In this document: positions 1 through 6,120 of the stretch, one piece after another | Position numbering within the stretch: position 1 is the stretch's first letter | Layout of the letters: each line of letters opens with the position of its first letter | Assembly: GCF_017848315.1 (NCBI RefSeq) | Contig: NZ_JAFKEC010000062.1 | Coordinates: 1 to 33,888, forward strand | Direction of reading: 5' to 3' | From: Pseudomonas palmensis | GTDB lineage: Bacteria; Pseudomonadota; Gammaproteobacteria; Pseudomonadales; Pseudomonadaceae | Length of the DNA stretch: 33,888 nt | Notes under the pieces: generated by a model | The model's input: the letters and a program-made list of their open reading frames with translations, nothing else | Told to the model about the DNA's origin: nothing | Database searches by the model: none | Program-made: the position numbers and the translations under genes

Positions 1-91
1 CAACAACATCAGTGTGAAGGCCTACTTCACTTCATCCCCTGGCGTACCGGTGAGAACCATAAACATTGTTGTGCAAGGGAGGTGGTACTGA
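1..91 (+). CDS. Tail-fibre (or adjacent tail) protein, C-terminal end only
   Basis: The frame starting at base 2 is open from the window edge and reads 29 residues, ending IVVQGRWY before a TGA at 89-91. The stop overlaps the ATG of the next gene (TGATG). Its place directly before a tail-fibre assembly gene suggests the distal end of a tail-fibre or host-recognition protein. That role rests on gene order alone; the visible peptide is too short to place in a family. Confidence 0.5.
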   Translation, partial: NNISVKAYFTSSPGVPVRTINIVVQGRWY

Positions 92-705
92 TGCGCATTA
101 AATTGTCACCGTTCAGTGCAGACGAAATACTCGTGCTCAGCAGGAGCGGCGAATCGATCACGATCAACGGCATGAAGCTCGATTTCGAAGGCGTGCATGA
201 CGGCGCGATGCTGCCTGCAACTGCGACGAACTGCTCGTGGCTGTATGGGCCAATCGAGCGGGTCGCCGGAGAGCTTACGTTGACCGTCAGGCTTCCTCAT
301 GGCGCGATGGCAAGCGCGCAGTCACGATTCCCGGTGGATATCGTCAATCCACAAGAGGGCCGCATTCAGCTCCCCACAGACTTCGACCCCAAGCCCGAGC
401 AGCCTGAGGTTTCCTGGCCAGATACCATCGGCTCGATCGACTGGAGCCAGATGGTCACTGCAGAAATAAAGCGTGAAGCCGCTGCAGCACAGCACCTGGC
501 CGGCGTGCAAGCAGAAATCGCCGCTCAACGAGGCGCTGCCGACTCGGCAATCGCACCGCTGCAGGATGCGGTCGACCTCGACGACGCAACCGAGGCTGAA
601 GCCACTGCGCTGAAGGCCTGGAAGAAATACCGGGTCGCGCTGAACCGCCTGCCAGAGCAATCAGGATACCCAGTCGACATCGACTGGCCCGTGCCGCCGG
701 CCTGA
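91..705 (+). CDS. Phage tail-fibre assembly protein (Tfa-type chaperone)
   Basis: A 204-residue protein. The C-terminal end has the signature of caudoviral tail-fibre assembly proteins: a helix with KKYRVALNRL followed by a short tail with GYPVDIDWPVPP. The N-terminal two thirds is a less conserved beta-rich region that in this family binds the fibre tip. Such proteins help trimerise or cap the tail fibre. I chose ATG 91 over the in-frame GTG at 82 because the purine-rich site AGGGAGG (76-82) sits 8 bases upstream of the ATG, and the ATG is coupled to the stop of the preceding gene. A terminator follows, which separates the tail genes from the lysis genes. Confidence 0.85.
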   Translation: MRIKLSPFSADEILVLSRSGESITINGMKLDFEGVHDGAMLPATATNCSWLYGPIERVAGELTLTVRLPHGAMASAQSRFPVDIVNPQEGRIQLPTDFDPKPEQPEVSWPDTIGSIDWSQMVTAEIKREAAAAQHLAGVQAEIAAQRGAADSAIAPLQDAVDLDDATEAEATALKAWKKYRVALNRLPEQSGYPVDIDWPVPPA

Positions 706-723
706 CCACAGCCGAACAACGAT

Positions 724-744
724 ACCCGCCGCGGCGGGTTTTTT
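724..744 (+). terminator. Rho-independent terminator after the tail genes
   Basis: ACCCGC and GCGGGT form a GC-rich self-complementary stem (724-739) followed directly by six T. It lies between the tail-fibre assembly gene and the endolysin gene, so lysis genes may need readthrough or their own promoter. Confidence 0.75.
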
Positions 745-761
745 ATTGCCTGGAGAAACAC

Positions 762-1256
762 ATGGCTCGAATTTCCGACTCACTGGCGGGCAGCAAGAAC
801 GCTCTCGCTTTCCTCGACATGCTGGCATGGTCCGAAGGCACGTCGATCAGCAAGCACACCCGCGACGACGGCTATGACGTGGTGGTTGGCGGCATCGACA
901 GTCCGAACACCTTCAAGAGCTACAGCACCCATCCTGGCGTGCTGGTGACCGTGAACAACAAGGGCCTCAAGTCCACGGCCGCAGGCCGGTACCAGCAACT
1001 CCAGCGCTACTGGCCGCACTACCGCGACCTGCTCAAGCTGCCCGACTTCGGGCCCACCAGCCAAGACAAGCTGGCACTGCACCTGATCAAGGAGCGCGGC
1101 GCCCTGGCGGACGTGCACGCCGGCCATATCCAGGCCGCAATCACGAAGTGCCGGAACATCTGGGCCAGCCTGCCAGGCGCTGGGTACGGGCAGCATGAGC
1201 GCAAGCTGGATGACCTGCTGTCGCACTACATCGCCGCAGGCGGGAGGCTTGCGTGA
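762..1256 (+). CDS. Prophage endolysin, lambda R-like (lysozyme / lytic transglycosylase fold)
   Basis: A 164-residue enzyme of the lambda R type that cleaves the glycan backbone of peptidoglycan at the end of the lytic cycle. The N-terminal segment AFLDMLAWSEGT carries the likely catalytic glutamate (E25). The family segments STHPG and STAAGRYQ follow at about residues 65-85. There is no signal peptide, so it should need a holin for release; no holin is visible in this window and it probably lies upstream or elsewhere. ATG 762 has GGAG about 10 bases upstream. Its 3' end overlaps the Rz start by 4 bases (GTGA), as in a typical lysis cassette. Confidence 0.88.
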   Translation: MARISDSLAGSKNALAFLDMLAWSEGTSISKHTRDDGYDVVVGGIDSPNTFKSYSTHPGVLVTVNNKGLKSTAAGRYQQLQRYWPHYRDLLKLPDFGPTSQDKLALHLIKERGALADVHAGHIQAAITKCRNIWASLPGAGYGQHERKLDDLLSHYIAAGGRLA

Positions 1257-1795
1257 GCGGCTGGGTCTGGCGTGCGGCCGCACTATTGCTGCTGGTTGCG
1301 TCGTACTGGGGGGCCTACGACCACGGGCGCACGACCAAGGATAGTGAGTGGCAGGACAGGTGGGCTGCGCGCGATGCCAGCGACAAGCAGGCCTGGGCCT
1401 TGGCTGAAGCTGAAGAGCGCAGCAAGGAACAAGCCCGCCAACAATCAATCAACAAGGCGATTCAGGATGGACAGAAAACCATTGACCGTGCGGTGGCTGA
1501 TGCTGCCGCTGCTCGTGCTGATCTCAGCCTGCGGGATGAAGTCGATCGAGCAGCCGGCCGTGCCGCAAGTGCGGCCAGCGGCCATTCCTGCACTGCCGCA
1601 GCAAGCGCGGCAGCTTCCCGCGTCGCCCTGGTGCTTGCCGACGTGCTCAAGCGCGCTGATGAAAGAGCGGGAGACCTGGCGACAGATGCTGATCAAAGCC
1701 GGGGAAGGGGAGCAACCTGCGAACAGGCCTATACTGCCCTGACCGAAATCGGAGGGCAGCATGGACGACTTGCAGGAGAAGATGGCGGCGGGTGA
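1253..1795 (+). CDS. Inner-membrane spanin subunit (Rz-like, DUF2514 type)
   Basis: A 180-residue protein with one N-terminal membrane anchor (about residues 4-20, rich in A and L) followed by a long charged, alanine-rich periplasmic region expected to be helical or coiled coil. This is the layout of Rz/i-spanin proteins, which join the inner and outer membranes in the last step of lysis. The motif AYDHGRTTKDSEWQ after the anchor is typical of the DUF2514 spanins of Pseudomonas phages. It starts at GTG 1253, overlapping the endolysin stop. The outer-membrane partner is encoded inside it in another frame. Confidence 0.8.
   Translation: MSGWVWRAAALLLLVASYWGAYDHGRTTKDSEWQDRWAARDASDKQAWALAEAEERSKEQARQQSINKAIQDGQKTIDRAVADAAAARADLSLRDEVDRAAGRAASAASGHSCTAAASAAASRVALVLADVLKRADERAGDLATDADQSRGRGATCEQAYTALTEIGGQHGRLAGEDGGG
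1467..1742 (+). CDS. Outer-membrane spanin lipoprotein (Rz1-like), nested inside Rz
   Basis: A 91-residue reading frame wholly inside Rz and out of phase with it. It begins MDRKPLTVRW, has a hydrophobic stretch LMLPLLVLI and a lipobox ISAC, so C22 should be lipid-modified after signal peptidase II cleavage. The mature part is proline-rich (PAVPQVRPAAIPALPQ), as in lambda Rz1. ATG 1467 is preceded by CAGG. Rz and Rz1 bridge the periplasm together. The call rests on position, lipobox and proline-rich composition. Confidence 0.8.
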   Translation: MDRKPLTVRWLMLPLLVLISACGMKSIEQPAVPQVRPAAIPALPQQARQLPASPWCLPTCSSALMKERETWRQMLIKAGEGEQPANRPILP

Positions 1796-1967
1796 GCCGC
1801 TGATGCAGCAGGCGATGGATGCGGTGCGACGCTATCACGAGGCGCGAGATTCACTGACTGCCGCAGAAGAGGTCGATCGCCTGCGGCTTGAGGCAGAATC
1901 GCTTATGCAGGCTGTCAGCGAGTATCAGCAGGCTGTGCTTGGAGGTCAGGCGGCAACTCGTCATTAG
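1761..1967 (+). CDS. Small prophage protein of unknown function
   Basis: A 68-residue, charged, probably all-helical protein (MDDLQEKMAAGEPLMQQA...). It starts inside the 3' end of Rz with GGAGGGC just upstream, so it is likely co-translated with the lysis genes. It resembles small hypothetical proteins often found after the spanins in Pseudomonas prophages; no function is known to me. No membrane segment or signal peptide is visible, which argues against a holin. Confidence 0.55.
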   Translation: MDDLQEKMAAGEPLMQQAMDAVRRYHEARDSLTAAEEVDRLRLEAESLMQAVSEYQQAVLGGQAATRH

Positions 1968-2054
1968 CCTGAAGGCTGCCGGCCTGCGCGAGACCGACGG
2001 CAGCGGATCGCTTAGGAAGCAGCTCGAGGCAGCCAACAGGCCTTGTCAGTAAGC

Positions 2055-2294
2055 TTAATCGGGATTCGAGTCGATGATCCGCCTGATTTCAAGTTCCTTC
2101 TGTCGCCGGCCCAATGGAGTGGCAACGTATGTGTCGAACACATGTTTCTGCTTATCGCTCAAGCTATCGTAACCGCTATTGATCACCTGCTGAGCGACGC
2201 CGTAGGCCGGTGTACCTTCTGTCAGAAGTCCTTCATCCAGCAAATCTTGGATGGCGTCATTCAGCTCCCAGTCAACATGATCATTCCAGCCCAT
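2055..2294 (-). CDS. Small conserved prophage protein of unknown function
   Basis: A 79-residue acidic protein starting MGWNDHVDWELNDAI and ending RRIIDSNPD. The longer frame opens at 2408, but the upstream codons look non-coding, and ATG 2294 has a G-rich stretch (GCGGGGTGGG) just before it. The segment EGTPAYGVAQQVI followed by DSLSDKQ resembles a small family recurring in Pseudomonas prophages and islands, with no known activity. It points against the lysis genes and is divergent from the gene at 2449, so the region between holds both promoters. Confidence 0.6.
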   Translation of the reverse strand: MGWNDHVDWELNDAIQDLLDEGLLTEGTPAYGVAQQVINSGYDSLSDKQKHVFDTYVATPLGRRQKELEIRRIIDSNPD

Positions 2295-2424
2295 ACCCAC
2301 CCCGCTTTCTGACAAATTAAATATGTATGTATAGCACGAGACTTTGCCAGGCACAGCGACCCACGGAACGCCTCGGCTTGCCGCTGACCGGCAATTGCCT
2401 CGACTCATTCATGGCCTTACGATA

Positions 2425-2440
2425 CTGTTTTTACATACAG
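2425..2440. promoter_or_regulatory. LexA-type (SOS) operator
   Basis: CTGTTTTTACATACAG matches the LexA box pattern CTGT-N8-ACAG with both half-sites intact and an AT-rich centre. It lies 8 bases before the start codon of the gene at 2449, where a bound repressor would block transcription or initiation. SOS control suits a prophage. The match is seen in the sequence; binding is an inference. Confidence 0.6.
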
Positions 2441-2448
2441 TGTCAGCC

Positions 2449-2745
2449 ATGCCTATCCCGTACCCCAAAGCATGGGTCGCCGAGCTCTACGACCGCGAGC
2501 TCTTGATCAGCGATCCAGATGCCCGCGTTGAAGTTCTGCGGCAGCAGGCCTATGCCTTGTACCTCCTGCGCGAGGTATCGTTCGAGGAAATGGGCGAAAT
2601 GCTCGAGCTTGTCGAAGCGGCGCGGCTTTGGGCGCTGATAGAGCACGAAGAGGCCTGGGCGCTGGGCTTGTTTGGCGACTATCCGCAGGATCATCCCGGC
2701 GGCGCACAGGTGATACAGGGTAGCGGTAAGCCCACCTGTGAGTAG
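2449..2745 (+). CDS. Small prophage protein behind a LexA-type box, unknown function
   Basis: A 98-residue acidic protein (MPIPYPKAWVAELYDREL...), mostly helical by composition, without membrane segment or signal peptide. ATG 2449 was chosen over the upstream ATG at 2344 because the upstream codons read through the putative LexA box and intergenic DNA. It is the last clear gene before the attachment site. Repressor, antirepressor and superinfection functions are all possible by position only; I do not recognise the family. Confidence 0.6.
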   Translation: MPIPYPKAWVAELYDRELLISDPDARVEVLRQQAYALYLLREVSFEEMGEMLELVEAARLWALIEHEEAWALGLFGDYPQDHPGGAQVIQGSGKPTCE

Positions 2746-2906
2746 CTATATGAAGGAAGGGGAAAGGTCGGCAGAACGCCGGGATGGGCAGCCGTGGCTG
2801 CGTGAGAAATGCGTGACTCTTGTGGATGCTCACGGACACCTATGGACGTTCGGTTGCAGCGAGCGCGCCGAAAAGTGCTGTGATATCATGCCGTTAGCTT
2901 GCTTGG

Positions 2907-2956
2907 CATGCATGGGGTGCAAGGGGTCGAGTGTTCGAATCACTCCGTCCCGACCA
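2907..2956 (+). other. Attachment site: 3' half of tRNA-Pro(GGG)
   Basis: The segment reads as the anticodon arm with loop ATGGGGT (anticodon GGG), the variable region, a full T arm (GAGTG-TTCGAAT-CACTC) and the 3' acceptor strand ending CGACCA. No matching 5' acceptor strand or D arm precedes it, and the 5' side of the anticodon stem carries a mismatch (CATGC against GCAAG). Sequence identity with a real tRNA therefore seems to begin within the anticodon stem. This is what an integrase that recombines in a tRNA 3' half leaves at the far end of its element. The intact tRNA gene should lie at the other end of the prophage. Confidence 0.75.
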
Positions 2957-2968
2957 AAAAACCTCAAG

Positions 2969-3002
2969 AAATCCAGTCACTTAGCGGTGACTGGATTTTT
3001 TT
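2969..3002 (+). terminator. Strong Rho-independent terminator after the tRNA half
   Basis: AAATCCAGTCAC and GTGACTGGATTT form a perfect 12-bp stem with loop TTAGCG, followed by a T run. It is 13 bases after the CCA end, as expected for the original terminator of the tRNA gene carried along with its 3' half. The stretch 3003-3156 holds no gene that I can support. Confidence 0.9.
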
Positions 3003-3164
3003 ATGCCTGCGTTTTTATCTGCCCTCGGTTCTAGGGCAAACATAGGGCAAGACAGCCTTTGAGGTTGATTGGCATGTGCGCTGCGCTGTATCTCACCGGC
3101 GGGTCTCAGAGTTGAGTCGATGTGATGGCTGGGCTGTACGGCGCTTGTTTCGCATGTGTAGTGG

Positions 3165-4019
3165 TCAACTAATCCCGGACACTGCGTTAAGTTTTTCTTC
3201 AACGACTGCGGGCGCTAGCCCGCCGTTGAATTGGTGTGGCCGTTGCCAGTTGTAGCGCTGCATCAAACCGGCCGATATCCTGTTGTGCTAACGAAGTGCT
3301 CATGTAGCCTACGGTCGGTATCCATTCCGTTTTCAGGCTGCGAAACAACCGCTCCATTGGGGCATTATCGTGACAGTTTCCTCGTCGGCTCATGCTCTGC
3401 TTGAAGCGATAACGCCACAGACGCTGACGGAAGCTACGACTGCCATATTGACTGCCTTGGTTCGAATGAAATAGTACGTTCTGAGGGCGGCCGCGCTTCT
3501 CATAGGCCATGTCCAAAGCCTTGGTCACCAGGTCAGCATCGGGCTTCGATGAAAACGCCCAGCCTACTACTCGGCGTGCGAAAAGGTCGATCACGGCCGC
3601 CACATAATGCCAGCGACCTTGCGCCCAGCCATACGTGATATCTCCGCACCCGACTTCATTCGGCACCGCCACCGTGAACGCTCGACCCAGCACGTTCGGG
3701 GTGTCTGGCCGCTCCACCGTCGCCCTTTTGTAGGCGTGTGAGCCGGGCTGTTTGCTAATCAGCTTCATCTCTTTCATCAGCCTGCGAACCTTGAATCGCC
3801 CAATCGCCATGCCGTCCTCGCGCATCATGAGCATGGTGCTTCGGCTGCCCGCTGCGCTGCGGCTTTGGGTAAACAGCTCGTTGACGCGGCTGCGCAACAC
3901 CAGCCGCTTAACGTCTGGAGATCGACGCTTGCGACAGTGTGCGTAATAGCAGGATCGGGGCACTTCAAATACCGAGCACAACAGATCAACAGGCTCTTGA
4001 GCGCGGAGCTGATCAATTA
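3165..4019 (-). pseudogene. IS3-family transposase orfB, frameshifted
   Basis: The frame encodes the HTH_21 region (SCYYAHCRKRR) and an rve integrase core with GDITYG, HSNQGSQYGS and NCHDNAPMERLF. The last part is read in the wrong phase. Loss of two bases near 3264-3268 turns the expected RYLMQRYNWQRPHQFNGGL end into unrelated residues ending at 3199; the original frame would run to a stop at 3165. The second catalytic aspartate, normally in HSDQG, reads N here. Upstream codons (LIDQLRAQEPVDLL) continue in frame past the TTG at 3981, as expected for an orfB expressed by -1 frameshifting from orfA. Confidence 0.85.
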
Positions 4020-4318
4020 ACGCGAACGCTCGTGTTCCTCGGCCATCAAGAGCGCGGTGGCCTTTTTCAAGATCAATTTCTCCCGCTCAAGCCGATTGAT
4101 CCGGGCTTCTAACGCTTGAATTTTTCGCTGTTCGGGGGGCAGCGCTTTACTGGTTGGGGTCACACCGTTTCGCTCTTCCTGGAGCTGGTTTACCATCGAC
4201 GCAGCGCCGACTCAATCAACCCGAGCGAACGGGCTGCTTCGATGTGGCTGTAGCCTTGGTCGAGCACCAGGCTGGCAGCTTCGCGTTTGAATTCGGGCGT
4301 AATGGTACGACGTTGCAT
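4017..4318 (-). pseudogene. IS3-family transposase orfA, frameshifted
   Basis: It begins MQRRTITPEFKREAASLVLD, a helix-turn-helix DNA-binding domain. Loss of one G after the codon for W (near 4190-4195) changes TGG-GTA-AAC to TGG-TAA, a stop after about 42 residues. In the alternative phase the normal remainder is still readable: NQLQEERNGV, then a leucine-zipper stretch with INRLEREKLILKKA, ending EEHERSR. The lesion is therefore a single recent-looking base loss. Confidence 0.85.
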
Positions 4319-4387
4319 GGTCATCAGACACCTTTCTATGGCGAGCATTCTCGCCTAAATGGGTGTCCGGATCATTAGACCACTACA

Positions 4388-4845
4388 GTTGCGAAAACTC
4401 TACGCGCGGGCTAAAGGCTGTTCAGCAAGACAGATGTCTGCAAGGTACTGACATCTTTAGCGCCAGAAGGTCATGAGCAACCATGACCTGATTGCTTCAC
4501 TGGCCGCACTGAGAGCATGCCCGAAGCAGGTCGTAAAGGCCCCAATGGACCGAATAAGTGACAAGCGGTGCGCAATTTTAAGGCTTTTGGATAGTGGCGC
4601 GGCAACATCATTGTGGCACAATAGACAGATTTTAGCGTCGTCAGCTTAATCACTATCCTATTTTTTACCACAAGGTTGCATTTATGGACGAAGACAACTT
4701 TCCTGTTCACTGTGCTATCTCCGCCTACCAAGTCATATTACTGCGGATCTATAGTTGAACTGTGCAAAATCCACCCGCCTATTCCTAAACCTCTATTTCG
4801 TTAAAACCATTAAATGAAGTATATGCTTGAGGTAGCAGGTTCAAA
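4388..4845 (+). other. Intergenic region upstream of the methyltransferase operon
   Basis: 458 bases without a clear gene. It contains a perfect 7-bp inverted repeat, AGGTCAT-N8-ATGACCT (4468-4489), and a weaker one, GATGTC/GACATC (4433-4455). Either could be a protein-binding site or hairpin. A 24-codon frame at 4684-4758 (starts MDEDNFPVHC, AAGG upstream) may be a leader peptide or gene remnant, but I cannot confirm that it is coding. Base composition turns AT-rich from about 4550 on, matching the operon that follows, so this DNA probably came with it and should hold its promoter. Confidence 0.4.
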
Positions 4846-6120
4846 ATGAAATTTATTGATGTTTTCGCAGGCTGCGGGGGACTTTCTCTGGGGCTTTTAA
4901 AAGCTGGATTTCGAGGCGTTGCCGCAATAGAAAAAAGCCCAATGGCTTTTGAAACTTTGCGTCATAATCTGGTCGACGGCCACCGCTACCAGTTCGAATG
5001 GCCAAAATGGCTACCTAAACAAGCTATGAGCTGTGAAGATTTTCTTAGTACTTATTCAGAAAACATTAAAGATCTGCGAGGGAAAATTGATTTAATGGTC
5101 GGGGGACCTCCATGCCAGGGGTTTTCCACAGCAGGTAGAAGAAACCCAGCCGACCCCAGAAACAAGATGGCCGAGCAGTATCTTGAATTAGTGAAAATCA
5201 TTAGACCTACTTATTTAATAATTGAAAACGTTAGCGGCTTTAACAGTAAATTCAGTGAAAAAAAACGCACAGACCAAGAAAATCAAAAAAATTTTGAACG
5301 TTCGTATGCCGACTTCATATGTGAAGAACTATCAACTATTGGCTATAGCGTATCGCGCGGGAAATTAAACTGTGCAAGATTTGGAGTACCTCAAAATAGA
5401 CATCGATATTTAATAATCTGCACACTCCGAAACAAAGAAGTAAATTTCTTTGAAGAGCTACTTGGATTCAGCGATCAATTTAAAGAACAAAAAAAATTAC
5501 CTCTACTTAGACCAACTTCTGTTCAAGAAGCTATATCAGATCTAGAAACTAGAGATCGGAAATTGGTCGAGTGCGTCGACTCAAGCATGCCCGGCTTTTT
5601 AGAGGCAGCCTACCAAGCACCGCAAATTTACTCTCCATACTTACATCTAATGCGCGAGGGTTTTGATGCTGCTCCTAATAGCCGGCGTTTACCTCGACAT
5701 AAGCCAAATACAATACTCCAGTTCAGCAAAATTCAGAGAGCTTCAGAGCCAGGGCGATCGTTGTCTAAAAAAGCCAGAGATAATCTGGGGTTAAAAAAAC
5801 ATGCAATAACGGTTCTGACAAAATCTGCACCCGCGCCAACGATTACAACTCTCCCAGACGATATAATACATTATAGCGAGCTACGCATTCTTACTGCTAG
5901 AGAAACTGCTCGTATTCAATCATTCCCAGATTGGTTTGAGTTTGTAGGAAAGTACACCACAGGAGGAAAAAGCAGAAAACTTGAATGCCCTCGATACACT
6001 CAGATTGGCAATGCTGTCCCACCGCTTTTGGGAGAAGCAATGGGGCTATTGATAAAATGCCTAGATCACCAGATTTCAGCATCATATCCAGCGGAAGGAA
6101 AACTTGATGAAGCCACTTAA
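4846..6120 (+). CDS. C5 cytosine-specific DNA methyltransferase
   Basis: A 424-residue DNA (cytosine-5) methyltransferase that transfers a methyl group from S-adenosylmethionine to cytosine in a DNA target. Motif I is FIDVFAGCGGLSLGL (residues 3-17). Motif IV is GGPPCQGFSTAGR with catalytic C90. Motif VI is IIENVSGF (ENV 127-129), motif VIII is QNRHRYLI (183-190) and motif X is IGNAVPP (387-393). The variable target-recognition stretch lies between about 200 and 370. GAGG lies upstream of ATG 4846. It overlaps the next gene by 14 bases, so the two are translationally coupled. Composition is far more AT-rich than the GC-rich genes to the right, a sign of transfer. No restriction endonuclease gene is adjacent. 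The target sequence cannot be read from the protein. Confidence 0.95.
   Translation: MKFIDVFAGCGGLSLGLLKAGFRGVAAIEKSPMAFETLRHNLVDGHRYQFEWPKWLPKQAMSCEDFLSTYSENIKDLRGKIDLMVGGPPCQGFSTAGRRNPADPRNKMAEQYLELVKIIRPTYLIIENVSGFNSKFSEKKRTDQENQKNFERSYADFICEELSTIGYSVSRGKLNCARFGVPQNRHRYLIICTLRNKEVNFFEELLGFSDQFKEQKKLPLLRPTSVQEAISDLETRDRKLVECVDSSMPGFLEAAYQAPQIYSPYLHLMREGFDAAPNSRRLPRHKPNTILQFSKIQRASEPGRSLSKKARDNLGLKKHAITVLTKSAPAPTITTLPDDIIHYSELRILTARETARIQSFPDWFEFVGKYTTGGKSRKLECPRYTQIGNAVPPLLGEAMGLLIKCLDHQISASYPAEGKLDEAT

Larger units (their letters stand above)
3157..4387 (-). mobile_element. IS3-family insertion sequence, inactive copy (1231 bp)
   Basis: Both ends carry TGTAGTGGTC and, a little further in, CCGGACA in inverted orientation: left 3157 onwards, right ending at 4387. 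Inside are orfA and orfB in the usual overlapping -1 arrangement on the minus strand. No 3-4 bp target duplication is visible (left flank ..CGCATG, right flank GTTGCG..). The flanks instead share an imperfect inverted match (GTTTCGCA against TTGCGAAAAC), so the true outer boundary or the insertion history is unclear. Both frames are broken, so the copy cannot make its own transposase. Confidence 0.85.

Noticed and set aside
1968..2051. Possible extension of the small phage gene in another frame (SLKAAGLRETDGSGSLRKQL)
   Set aside because: It needs a frameshift, and the 68-residue product already ends where similar proteins usually end, as far as I recall.
2880..2956. A complete tRNA-Pro gene
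   Set aside because: The D arm and 5' acceptor strand are absent and the anticodon stem has a mismatch; only the 3' half is tRNA-like.
2738..3034. Short plus-strand frame overlapping the end of the gene at 2449 (98 codons, GTG start)
   Set aside because: Its second half is the tRNA-Pro half and terminator read as protein. The first half (WLREKCVTLVDAHGHLWTFG) could be a real fragment, but nothing supports a gene that ends there.
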